In this document: in pieces, positions 10,949 through 21,754 of the stretch
Numbering within the stretch: the stretch's first letter is position 1
Layout: the number at the start of each line of letters is the position of its first letter
Assembly: GCA_037042915.1 (NCBI GenBank)
Contig: CM073197.1
Coordinates: 2,480,001-2,544,000, forward strand
Length of the DNA stretch: 64,000 nt
Direction of reading: 5' to 3'
DNA from: Auricularia sp. M13
Lineage: Eukaryota; Basidiomycota; Agaricomycetes; Auriculariales; Auriculariaceae
Notes under the pieces: generated by a model
What the model was told of the DNA's origin: nothing
Database searches by the model: none
Seen by the model: only the letters and a program-made list of their open reading frames with translations
Made by a program: the position numbers and the translations under genes

Positions 10949-11999
10949 TTGCACTGGAAGCGCACACGGTCATCGGGGGGAATGGCGTTGGCGATGACTC
11001 TGAGAAAACTGCAACGGAGCACGACAGCGAAGACGCTCCGGAGTGTTTCCTTTTGCGGTGTTCGCGACATAGCCTTTTGCGATGGCAAACACAGCACACG
11101 CCGCGGGATAGCGTTGAAGGGATCGAATACTTAGCTCCCACCAAGACCCTGTGAGGTGGCGTTAGTGGTCATCCGGGTTATAGCAACCTCGTTCGAACTG
11201 GTTCTTGCTCAGTTGGGCGAAGTCGGGCACGATTCTGCACAATGTTCTGGTCAATGGTTTGCGGCACAGTTATGCTGCGGTGAATAGACATGACATAAAA
11301 AGCAAGATATGCAGTGAATATATTCGTGTCTTGAGCGATGCTGTGGTATTCCGCCTGTGCCGCAGTGGGTTGAACGTTGAATGACCAGCTGGCATTTGCT
11401 GTCCTGTCGAACATTAGGAGCATATCCCGGGTCCCCTGCGCCCTTGCAGCTTGATGACCCGGAAGAATTGCATGTCTATCAGAGAGCAGCAGTGAGTTCA
11501 GCAACCGCAGGCTGCGTCAATGCACTGCGTCCGTGCAACGAAGCCAAGTGAGGCTGAACTGGGCGAGGGAGGTTGATCGCGGTGATAGACCCAGAGCACG
11601 GTGCGCGAATGACAGGCCGACAGGCAGTGGACCGCGCCAAAGTTGCGGTCGGGGTGAGGATACTTTGCACCGGCGACCGAACGCTCAACCCTGAGAGCGA
11701 TGTTGGGGATACGTCGAGGATAGTTGTTCCGGTGCATGTACAGAATCTGCGATGGAGGCATGCAGTTGCTGTGACTCAGGTTAGCCAAGCAGGAAACGGA
11801 ACGACTGGCGCACTAGTGTGTCATTGTGTGGTGCAGACGAAAGCGATATCAAATACAATATAGACGCAGCTCTGAAAGCAAAATGGACATAGGGACTAGC
11901 GTCCCCCAAGCCTTGGGCGAAGCGCGTTCCCCCTCGCGACTCCACGCCATAAGGCCTCCGCGTACGCAACTCTAGCACGACCCAGACAAAGTCCATGGC
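10949..11999. other. Gene-poor spacer between peroxidase and RPB7
   Basis: About 1.05 kb. Minus-strand frames around 11180-11860 are moderately open and have protein-like composition, but I recognise no domain and could not link them into a convincing spliced gene. It could hold a small unknown gene or a decayed one. Confidence 0.35.
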
Positions 12000-12788
12000 T
12001 CATTCTATGACACCAAGATGATCTTCTTTTATCGTCCCAATGGCAAACTGAACGTAAGGTCAGCGCTCGACGCAGGTTATCGCGACCGGACTGGACACAC
12101 AATCTCGGTCGCGTCTACGCGCGTCCCGACGATTTTCAACCGTACGTGCGTGTTTTTCTCGATGATCTGAGCAGCTTGTTAGACACGGACCATTGATGGC
12201 CAAGTGAAACAACTGACTTGCTCCTCTGAAGCAAATGACGGCGGGTTCGAGTTTGGATCGAACCGCATGTCCGGGTGGATGAGCTGGTGGACAAATTGTG
12301 CGGCTCAGCGGGACGACCAAGTGTGCAACGCGTCGACTGACCTGTGCAGATACGAAAACTGACAGCGGTCCGACGTCTGCGAAAAAGCCCATCTGAAGTG
12401 GTTCAGACACGCGGTTCGAGATCCATCTACACGCGCCAAACGCGCACCTTGAGCACCGAGCTCACGACGCCGTCGACGACCTCGCCCTTGAAGGGCTTGA
12501 AAACGATGGCGCGGTATCGTGTGACGAATTCAGCTTGGCCAGAGCCTGGGAGGACGATGCCTCTGCCAATGTCGACGAGGTCTATCACGGCGATGATATA
12601 ACCAAATTGGCCAGAACAGGTCCCCTCGACGTCTGCGTAGAGCTTCTTCTCGAGGAACTCTTGCATGCGCGGGCCAAAGTAGGACGGGTGCAGCAGTATA
12701 GTGTGCGTTAGCTCTTTCTGCGGATGGATGCGCGCTCAGCCAGCCTGGAGCTGCTCGGCGCAGGGCAAATTCGCACAATGAAGAACAT
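12000..12788 (-). CDS. RPB7: RNA polymerase II subunit Rpb7
   Basis: Stalk subunit that with Rpb4 binds nascent RNA and helps initiation. Six exons: 12777..12788, 12448..12717, 12342..12392, 12218..12283, 12101..12166, 12000..12047 sum to 513 bp, encoding 170 residues, the size of known Rpb7. The first coding exon is only 12 nt (MFFI). Then [90 protein letters not shown], and the C-terminus [15 protein letters not shown] follow the family order. All five introns are 51-59 bp GT-AG. The gene shares its upstream region with a divergent unknown gene starting at 13363. Confidence 0.95.
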
Positions 12789-13362
12789 TGGGACTGCTCC
12801 CAGCGCGCGTGAGCGTCCTGCGGCCTTCCTGCGTCGATTGCGCGTCCAAACGGAGGGCTCGCGTCGTCCTGGGTCGCGTAGTCGGAGAGGGAACCGTTGC
12901 TCGGCGCTCTCCGAGCGCGTCCCGGCTTTTGTCTCAGCAGCTGCACCACGCCTCGACCAAATGAAACTCAGACAACAGCAAACACAACAACACAAAAAGG
13001 CGTGGACGGAACGGCCTGAGTAAATAAAAAAGTAAGACGGCCGGGAGCCTCCGAAACACTTCCATTTTGGGTCTCTCGGGCACAATGACGAGGCCTGAAC
13101 AAAGAGCCCGGCGAGCGCCCGGCAGGGCTCTCGAGACGTGTCCCAACCCATCGCCCAGCCCGTTCAACAGCGCGCTCCAGGACGAAGCAGAGGCCGACTC
13201 GTACCGTGCAGGGCAGCACGTCCGAGATCGGAACGTGGCTCGATCATCCGCCACCGCGCCTACGGAGGCTGCTAGGCCTCCCGGTCCTGAACGCCAGGAC
13301 AGGGGTAGTCTCTTGACTTCTGACCACCACGAACTCGCAACGACCGTTATTAACGCCGCCAA
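12789..13362. other. Divergent intergenic region RPB7/unknown gene
   Basis: About 570 bp between the RPB7 start (-) and the start of the gene at 13363 (+). It includes an A-rich, AACA-repeat stretch around 12965-13035. No gene recognised; presumably a bidirectional promoter. Confidence 0.45.
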
Positions 13363-14705
13363 ATGACACGTACGACGACTCAGACGACCTCCCCTCGCAC
13401 CATTCCCTCATCCGATCGCCCCGCTGTCTGGTCCACCTCCAGAATTATCAATCCCTCCTCCAAGTCATCCGCTACCGTCGCAGTGTCTCCAGCCCTGGCA
13501 GAAAATATGGGCGCCTCCGAGGGGAAGAGCCTGCGGCACATGCGCACAGTCCGCCAGTTCGACTATTCGCACGATGACGCCTCATCCGCCCCTCCGCCGT
13601 ACACTCCTGCCTCAGGTGCCAGCGCCTCGCTAGTCGCTGGACCCAAACCATCCCGTGATGCCCCCGCTACCCCCCAGCGCGCTACACCCCCTGATGCTGC
13701 TGCAAGCTGCTCGTTGGGCGGTGCCACCGCCACTCGCGGCGGCAGTCTTGGACATGCCGCTACTGCATCTATATCTCGTCTCAGGCGCCAGAAGACCCTT
13801 ATGCCCGAAGATTTCAAGAACGTAGAGAAGTCCACAATTCCCTTGCCTTCCGGTTTGGATGACATTCGCCGGCCCGAGTCTGCCCCGCCTCAACAGGAAG
13901 CTAATGTGAGAAGTTGTACGCCAGGTCAAAGGAAAGGATGCTGACATCTTCGCAGTATGCCAAACCACATGCGCATGCGAATCAACGTCTTCCTCGACAA
14001 GGCTTTGCCCGGATCTTCCTCGATTTGCCAAACGAGGAAGTTGAAGCAAAATTCTTTGCCAGTCAGACGCTCTTTACTGGCATCAGGCATTACACCGTCT
14101 GGGATAGCGAGACTAGGTCCGTGCTTCGTCTGCGTGGCTTCTTATTGACACCAAACAAACGTAACAGGGATACAACTAACATACACGGCACCATTACTCT
14201 CAGTGCTTTCCCAGAAAACCATACGCCGCGATCAGGGGATATCTACCACGTTACCGACGTCTCGCTGCACCTGCAGACGTTCTCGCACAACCACGGTCCG
14301 TACGCGAAGGACTCTGAAGAGGCACCGGCATACTTCGACTTCAATGACCTGTCGGGCAAACGGCGACGAACGGAAACCAAGATAGATCTGTGGATGGGGC
14401 CGGGGAATGGGGCCAGTGCCTCGCGCAGCAGCAGCAAGCTCCCGACCGCGCACAACGCGGGCCACACCCGGGAAACGGTCTGCCAGTTCACCGTCGGCAT
14501 CCCGCTGGAGCTGTTCAAGAGCGTGCGGGAACGGTATTTCCGCGTCTCGGTCCGCGTGAGCTTTGACATCGGGTCCCGCCACCCTCTGTCATTCGCCAAC
14601 GAGACCGGCCTGTTCACGCACGCGCCTCCGAAGCTGGCAGAGGCGGTCAGCGGGCCCGTAGACTTTTCCGTGTCCTATCTGGCGCTGCCCAAACGTGATT
14701 CCTAA
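13363..14705 (+). CDS. Unrecognised protein, 430 residues
   Basis: Two exons, 13363..13905 and 13956..14705, joined by a 50 bp GT-AG intron that links QQEAN to YAKPHAHANQ in frame. Residues 1-180 are Ser/Thr/Pro/Ala-rich and probably disordered, with a PPPYTP motif. Residues about 195-425 look folded: FARIFLDLPNEEVEAKFFAS, FTGIRHYTVWDSETRSVLRL, GDIYHVTDVSLHLQTFSHN, TVCQFTVGIPLELFKSVRER, then an end in FSVSYLALPKRDS. Alternating hydrophobic strands suggest a beta-rich domain. No signal peptide or membrane segment. I do not recognise the family; it may be fungus-specific. The ATG sits in a reasonable context (GCCAAATGA). Confidence 0.7.
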
Positions 14706-15287
14706 GGGACTACATGCTGTGACACTCTCCTGCACCCGCTTTCCTGCTTGTATTCTCCTGCACACTTACGACTCTTTATGCACAATGTTACGACTGCCCC
14801 GGATTTCCCTAATCACGTGCGTGCAAAGATATTTCGGGATCTTGGCGCAAATCCGTGCTAAGCGGAGAATCCGCCGATCTTCATCTTGGGCCAACAGCTC
14901 ATTGCAGACACCACCAAGCTCGAAGACTACTGGGCTCGCGCACGCTCAGTATTGCTAGCCATGTCATAACAATAATCCAAAAAGTAGCTTGCATGCAGAG
15001 CAATGCTCCTCGTCGTCCCTGAAGCGGTCAATGGGGTTGCACGTTCTTCGACCAGACATCCTACGCTCAAGCCTTGCTCTTTATTCCATTACATACTCTT
15101 CACGGGCAGTTGAATGAGGCACAATTTCCCCGGCGTGCATTTCCCCATAGGGCAATGATCACAAGCGCCAAATCACTGCAGCCCGAGCCCGTAGCTGTGC
15201 TGCACTGAACAGTACAAATATCCTTGCGACATTCAGCACGCTCGCATTGATCCCAAGGCTTGCCATAGCATTTTTACACTTGAAAGA
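14706..15287. other. Intergenic region
   Basis: About 580 bp between two + strand genes. No recognisable coding exon in any frame. The last ~100 bp should hold the promoter of the secreted protein gene. Confidence 0.45.
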
Positions 15288-16218
15288 ATGGCCGTCATCG
15301 TCATTCAACTCGTACTGCTCGCAGCGTCTGCCGTAGCGCAGGTGCTCAACGACGGATCGTCTTCGTCTAGTGGAACAATCTCGTCGCAGCTCCGCTGGCA
15401 GGCAACTGGTGAGTAGTTGAACTACTGTGCCATCGTGTGGCGGCACTGATACGAACGGGATTCGTGCCTCAGGGTCGCTCATCCACGACTCGGAAGCGTG
15501 TCCGGGTTCAGCTTCGCACCCTATCTCGATATCGGAATGCTATCAACTCTCCCTGGTGGCGGACCCAACCAAAGAGCTCGACCAAGGCCACCTGGACTCG
15601 CCGCGCCAGCGCATTGAGTTCCTCACCCCGAATGCGGAGGACGGCACGTCTTTCGCCTACAAGTGGCGCATGTACGTCTCCTCGCGCACCGGGACGTCGA
15701 ACAAGTTCTTCCACCTCATGCAAGTCTTCTCACACGCGGACGGCGGGCCGATCGTCACGCTCGACGGAGTGGCAAATACTGCTGCGATCAAGGACTACAA
15801 ACGGGACTGTACCCAGACCAAGTGCCCGTCGATCCCCTGGTCGAGCTTCACGGATATAACAACCAAGCACTTCATCTCGTACGTTTTTATAGCCTAGTGA
15901 CGTATTGCACTTCTAACGCCCTGCAGCGGAAAGTTCGGGAGTACGGGCAGCTTGGATTACCGTGTTCAGGACATGAACGGCACAACGCTCTTTCGCTACC
16001 AAGTGCCCAGCGGATACATGGGTAGCGGTGGCTGCTAGTAAGTGCGTCGGTTGGTTCAAGAGAATTTTTTGGCTCACATCTTGACAGCATCAAATTCGGG
16101 ACCTATCGCGCAGCCTTCGACGGCATGACAGCAGTAAAGTGTGTTGCACGAAGCGTAAAGGAGCGCCATGCTCACATCCGTCCACAGCGCTGCCGTTGGA
16201 GATTTCGCCTTGGATTAG
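15288..16218 (+). CDS. Secreted basidiomycete-type protein, possible lectin/lyase beta-sandwich
   Basis: Five exons: 15288..15408, 15473..15878, 15927..16037, 16088..16138, 16188..16218. The 18-residue signal peptide MAVIVIQLVLLAASAVAQ is followed by a mature start VLNDGSSSS. Blocks VADPTKELDQ, QRIEFLTPNAEDGTSFAYKW, TGTSNKFFHLMQVFSHADGG, and IKFGTYRAAFDGMTAV resemble a family of secreted basidiomycete proteins with a concanavalin-A-like fold, sometimes compared with polysaccharide lyases; I cannot fix substrate or activity. Residues about 42-65 (SLIHDSEACPGSASHPISI) fit the rest poorly and the alternative frames there look more protein-like, so a small compensating frameshift or missed intron at 15484-15550 is possible. 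The 3' end is 23 bp from the convergent AP-4 gene. Confidence 0.7.
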
Positions 16219-16241
16219 AATATCCAGATATCAAGAGTAGA

Positions 16242-19200
16242 TCACATGTCTAATATCGCTTCCAAAGCGTCTTTGAGCTCGGCGTTCTTGCTGCGCAATG
16301 TCCAGAGGCACACGCCATCGTCGCCAGGCCGTAATCGCAAAGCTGCGACGCACTCGCCCTTGTCCCAGAAAGCGACGCGGAACCGGCCTACAATGGACGA
16401 GGGTCAGTTGCAAGCACACCAGCAAGTCGCCCAGGACTGACGCACCGTTATCTGACGGCGCTAAACGGAAGTCATAAGGTGAAGCACGGATGCGCTCGAA
16501 CACTTCCGCAGGTCCACTTTCGCACCATCCTCGCGCAGACGTCTTGGCACCAATAATAGACCCCCAGGCCTTCTCGAAGTCCTCTTCAGATAAAGCTTCT
16601 GGTTGCACTGTCTGGGTCGTCACTGATGGTGCAGTCGCCTCAACTTTGTCGGCGACCACAGGCTCGGTGTAGAATGGCGAGTCCAGCGCTATAAGATTCA
16701 TACGCGAAGCAAGATTATCGTCCTGCTAAATTTGTGGAGTCAGACAGGCATATCAATCAGTGTAAGAGGTCACTTACCACGCCACCTTTGCGCAAATCTA
16801 CATCCTGCGCGACCAATGTCAAGTCCCCGGCAGTTAACGTTCGTGATAGAAGATCGTCTACGTTGAGCAGCGGAGCATCCGATACCGATGATGTCGAGTC
16901 CAGCGAGCTTGCCGTGGACTGTCGTCGAATGGGCTGCACCGGCGGTGGCGGGTCATAAGCGGCATAACGAAGTTTAGGCGTCGCTTTCGGTAGTTCTATC
17001 GCAGGCTGTGGCAGAGGAGAAAACGTCTTGGTTGCGCGTGGCGGAGGCGATTGCGGCGGAGACAACGCCGACGGCGCGCTCTCGATAGCGGCCAGGAAGT
17101 CGGGCAACTGGACGCGAGCGTTAGTGAGTCGGTATCTAGGTTGAATTGAAGAAGGACCTACACTGGAGCCTTTTGCGTTATCTACCTTCCCCCGAAGCGT
17201 CGGTATGTCAGCAGCCAGCGAGAGAAACTGGCCACATCTCTGCAAAAGTATCTTCCGTGAGTCGGTCGGACACGAGAAGTTGACCGGTTGACCGTACATG
17301 TCGGATGTGTCGACCAGCAACTGAGGCGAGCTCCTTGACTTCGCGTACAACGTCGTCCGGTAGTGTATCGCAATCTGCCACAACCCGCAACGTGGAGAGT
17401 AGCAGCGCCTCCTGTATAGCCGCTGTGCCATGGATCAGCAATGAAGGAGCTAATGGTGATTGTACTCACGGGAGTTGAGGGCTAACCGTGATGCCAATGC
17501 GCATGCAACATCTCGAGGTGACAGTGCAGTTGTGCGCGTGTACTCACACGCCACAGCGGCGATGACGAGAGTTAGCGTCGGACCACAAGGCGTACCGGAA
17601 AGTAATGCGCCATCCAACAGAGTGGTAGTGAAGGTCGCACCGAAAGTGGGCCCAGTGTCGCGCAAATGCAATAGGACAGCCTCGACGATACTCTCCATCA
17701 CTATTGGAGGCCGTCGCCTTGCGCCTCCATCTCTGGACGAAGCAGAAGGAGTAGGGGATGCTGCCACTGACGCCCTTCCTTTCCCTTTGTTGGATGGCTC
17801 GATGCGCGCAATGACTGAGCCAACACGACGTGCGTATGACTCTCCGTCTGTGTCCAAAACCCGTGCAGCTTCCAGGACGCGGAGTGCTGTGCGCTCGTCT
17901 CGAAGCGCCAAGTGGCGCTCTAGGTTATCGACGTAGGCATGCATTATCTGCGAGTCTACTGCGTTTAGGACATGGTGTGTCTATTCTCTAGCGTTCAGCG
18001 TAAGTTTGCAGAGGAGTTGTATTGCTCACCATGGTGCGGATCGCCGCATCGTCAGCATCCAGCAACCGCATGATAGATTGAACGTCGAGCTCGTCGAGGA
18101 TCGGCTGTAGGCCAGTTTCACCAGTTCCTGCCCATAAGTCTGGATGAAGCTCGCGCAAACATGCCAGGAATTGATAATGCGCGTTTGAATCATGTGCCAT
18201 GAGAAGGTGGCGTATCCTGCGCAAGGGATGCCCCGTTGTTTCTATGCCGCGCGCGACAACGGACACTGGCATTGCACCTAACGTGCGGAAGCACTCCAGC
18301 GCCGTCGCTGGACTGCGGTTAGGTGTTGCCGACGGCTCATGATTAGAGATGCTTACGATGCACGCTGTCCTTCGTGGAGGTCGCGGAGAGTTGCAATGCC
18401 TCCAAGACCGTCTGAAGGATGTCGTCAACCAAGCTGCCGCCTGATGAGAAAGAGAAGCTACTACGAGGAACGTGCACACGTACCCTTCTCCGTGAGTATC
18501 CGGGACCGTTATTCGCAGTAATCGAAGAGCAGCAATGGCAACCATGGAGCCAACCTCCTTAGGTAGCCGCATTCGTAAGATATCGCACGCTGAACGCGCC
18601 ATCTCCTCCGCCTCGACTTCCTTTCTCTGTATCGCAAAGGATGAGTCGGCTGCACCAACTCCATCGTCCGGGACGTACGAGGGCAAGATCACTAGCAAGC
18701 GCAAGCGCTGCGCGTACCACTGTTGCGTTGCCTTCATTCAGTCGCACAGTGAGGATGCGCCCAACCTCGCTCGTGTAAGGGAGCTGTAATACACGTGTGG
18801 CATATAGCGCGCGCTGTCTAACACCAGGTCTATGGCTCGCATAAGCCTGCGCGGTCGGGAATTGGACAGTTCTCGTACGCGTTATGAGAAATGAGATGGA
18901 GGAGCGCGTCTTGTACGGCGGGCACCACATCGTCGTCGCGTGGCAGGGAGACTAATGCCTCGAGGCCCATGCAGATCCTGCGGTCGTCGTTGCTATCCAG
19001 GTCCTGAAGCACGGTCAAAGGTTTATTCTGCAAGGAAATGCAAATATTGACCTTGCGTATTGTGTTTACCAGCATGAGGAGCAGCTCGTGGCCCTTGGGC
19101 ATGACATTTTCGCAGAAGAGATATCCTGGAATAATTATGAGCATCTCGTCACGTATTGTAGCAGGCAATAACCTGTTCGCCGTTCGCGCAGTGTTGAACC

Positions 19201-19524
19201 AGCTTCTGCGAGGTTGACCGCATGCGTGAGCGCAAAGCGGATATCGCTATTCGTAGGCGCGATCGTGCTCGCGGTGACGCAGTAGAGTAGCAAGATCAAG
19301 CATCCCGCACACTTGGTCTGAAGGTACGGTCAGTCTCGCCGCCTTGTCTGGAGCTAGATACGGCGCACTGGCGAGAGGCTTTGGCGTCGCGCGAGCCGTC
19401 GGCGAACGACGTCGACTTCTTCAAGAAGATAAGCGTCCACTTGCTGGGGCGAAGCGGCCTCTTCAACCTTGTTGACCAAGGCAAAATGTTCTCGGTTGAG
19501 CGCGCCCGACGAGAGATATTCCAT
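16242..19524 (-). CDS. AP-4 complex epsilon-adaptin-like subunit
   Basis: Large adaptin, apparently of the AP-4 trans-Golgi coat, which sorts cargo without clathrin. Proposed first exons: 19369..19524, 19173..19317, 19052..19125, 18879..19003, and one ending upstream at 18829; about a dozen follow. Spliced N-terminus: LNREHFALVNKVEEAASPQQ, VDVVRRRLA, RRTGYLFCENVMPKGHELLL, MLVNTIRKDLDSNDD, ICMGLEALVSLP, PAVQDALLHLISHNAPGVRQ. This tracks epsilon/gamma adaptin trunk helices (RTGYLAV...LLVNTxxKDL). The hinge (about 16760-17100) is Pro/Ser-rich. The C-terminus (EDFEKAWGSIIGA ... LKDALEAILDM) resembles the AP-4 epsilon end rather than a gamma ear. AP-4 is patchy in fungi, so the AP-1 gamma alternative should be tested. 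Exon borders beyond the first five are only approximate. Confidence 0.68.
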
Positions 19525-19790
19525 GACGCGGTCAAGGCCAAGAGCGATCGTGCACACGCGTTTGAAACTCAACTCATCATGATGTTCATTATCATAATAG
19601 TCAACAGCAGCCCAATTCGTTTTGTGATGGTCGCTCCAGGTAATTAAGCAACAGGAGGGAAAGGGGAATATATAAATTAACGACACCATCCTGTGATCGC
19701 ACCCCAGTGCTCCTACAAGCTGCGATTTTCACTAACGTAGAGCTGGAATCATAAATGCTGCTACTAAACGAGGGCTTATACAATGAAGCT

Positions 19791-21660
19791 CTACACAGAC
19801 TCCTTCTCCTCGACGGTCGCGTCCTTGGTGTGGACGTGGCCCTCGGCGGCGGCCCAAGTCTGGTGGGGCTTCCAGCCAGACGACGTGCGCGGCGAAGTCT
19901 CGGCGAGCATCTGGTCGACCTGCTCGAGCGAGAGACCCTTAGTCTCGGGGACGAGGAAGTACGCGAAGGAGAGCGAGAGCAGGCAGAGCGAGCCCCAGAT
20001 GAAGAACACCTTGGGGCCGAGGTTGGCCTTGTCCTCGGACACCATGTACGGCGTGATGACGGCGATGATGCAGTTCCAGAACCAGTTGGACGCCGTCGAG
20101 ATACCGACACCACGCGAGCGGATGGGCAGCGGGAAGATCTCACCCACGACGACCCACGCGGCGGGGCCCCAGGTCGTCGCGAAGAAGAAAATGTTGATGC
20201 AGATGAAGGCGATCTCAGCCTTGACGGCCGGCGGGTTGCCTCCCTTCTCCTGCACGTGGGGTGCGGCGACGCCGATGATGCCAACGATGTACTGGGCGAT
20301 GACCATGCCGGAGGCACCGAGGAGCAAGATGCGGCGGCGACCGAAGCGCTCGATGGTCCAGAAGGACAGCGGCGTCGAAAGGACGTTAACGAGCGTCGTG
20401 ACGAGCGAGATGAGGAAGGGGTTGTTGATCGTGCCCAGGGTCTGGAAGAACGGCGTGCCGAAGTAGAAGATAAAGTTGATACCCGTGAACTGCTGCATGC
20501 ACTGGAGGCCTGTCGTCGACGTTAGGAAAGTCTGTCGAGCAACATCATCCAAAGTACGTACCGGCACCGAGGAGAGTGCGACGGATGTTCGAGGAACCCG
20601 TGCCAAGGCTGCCCTTGAAGCAGGCGAGCCACGAGCCAACATAACTCGTCTCGGGGATGTGAGCCTTCTCGTACTCGTTGTTGGCGATGATCTCGGCAAG
20701 TTCGTCCTGGACGTAGGCGGAGTCGCGGGGCTGGTCACGGACCTGGGCGAGCGCAATCGTGGCCTTCTCGATGTCGCCCTTCTTGACCCAGAAACGCGGG
20801 GACTCCGGGAGGAAGATGAGGCCAATGCCGAGGATGAGGGCCCAGAGGAATTGCACGCCGATGGGGATACGGTAAGAGCCGGTGTCAAGACGGTCCTGAG
20901 TCGCGTAGACGACGCAGTTGGCAATCAAGATGCCGATCGTGATGCAGAACTGGTAGCCGGACACGAGGGCACCGCGGACCTTCTTGGGCGCGATCTCGGA
21001 CATGTAGAGGATAATGATGGCGGAGATGAAGCCGACACCAGCACCAGCGACGAGACGACCGATGACGAACAGCGCGAGCGCGTCCTGACCGGCAATTTCG
21101 AGAATGCAACCAACCGAGAAGAGAGCGCAGCCGCCCATGATCGTGATACGACGACCGAAGAAATCCGCGATGTCACCCTGAAAAATCTATCAGCGTAGGT
21201 CGGGAGCGCATGAACGCGTCAACTGACAGCAATGAGAGCGCCTGCATGCGGTGTCAGCGCTGAGCTAGAAACGGCCAACTGACACGGCAACTCACCGAAG
21301 AAAGTACCAGCCGACAGAATCGAGGTCATGAGCGACTTCTCCCAGGCGGGCAGAGCGAAGTCAGAGGGGATTTTGGCGGCCGAGAGCACCTCGCCGGTGG
21401 TGGGGTCGGTGGGATAGGGCTTGTGGGTGTACATGCGGATGAAGTAGGGCATGCCGAGGACACCACCCATCCAACCGGTGTCGTAACCGAAGAAAATGCC
21501 ACCAACAGAGGCGAAGACCTGAGATGCGAGTTCAGAGGCGTGCGACCATGCGAGATAGAGGGGGAAGGGTACGCACACACATGAGGTAGGTCTTCGCAGT
21601 GACCGGGGCCTCAATCCGACTAGTGTCGGTAGTACCGAGCACGACAGCACCTCCGGGCAT
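19791..21660 (-). CDS. MFS hexose transporter
   Basis: Plasma-membrane sugar/H+ or facilitative hexose transporter of the MFS sugar porter family, 551 residues. Exons: 21577..21660, 21296..21518, 21228..21241, 20562..21177, 19791..20509. The third exon is a 14-nt microexon encoding part of GALIAGD. Motifs: GGIFFGYDTGWMGGVLGM in TM1, DFFGRR loop, GRLVAGAGVG, PESPRFWVKKGD, QQFTGINFIFYF, ERFGRRR, and PETKGLSLEQVDQM near the end. Twelve hydrophobic segments are visible with the usual central loop. The 5' flank has a TATA box and a GC-rich leader. The specific substrate (glucose, xylose, other) cannot be read from sequence. Confidence 0.93.
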
Positions 21661-21754
21661 GGTGAGCAATTAGCAGCTGCCGGCGGGGGGAGGTGTGTGG
21701 GGGCGGGGGATGCACGAGAAGAAAGCTGGCTGTGCCAAACGCCCAACCTTTATA
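21661..21754 (-). promoter_or_regulatory. Core promoter and leader of the hexose transporter
   Basis: TATAAA on the minus strand at 21749..21754, about 90 bp before the ATG. Between TATA and ATG lies a C/T-rich leader with GC boxes (GCGGGG and GTGGGG on the + strand at about 21677-21710), which match the loose SYGGRG consensus of CreA/Mig1 carbon repressors. Their function is inference; the leader could simply be a pyrimidine-rich 5' UTR. Confidence 0.5.

Noticed and set aside
11178-11863. Possible gene downstream of RPB7 on the minus strand
   Set aside because: Frames are broken and no splice model gave a continuous or recognisable protein.
12240-12425. tRNA B-box-like strings (ggttcga...)
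   Set aside because: They fall in RPB7 exons and introns with no matching A-box or cloverleaf.
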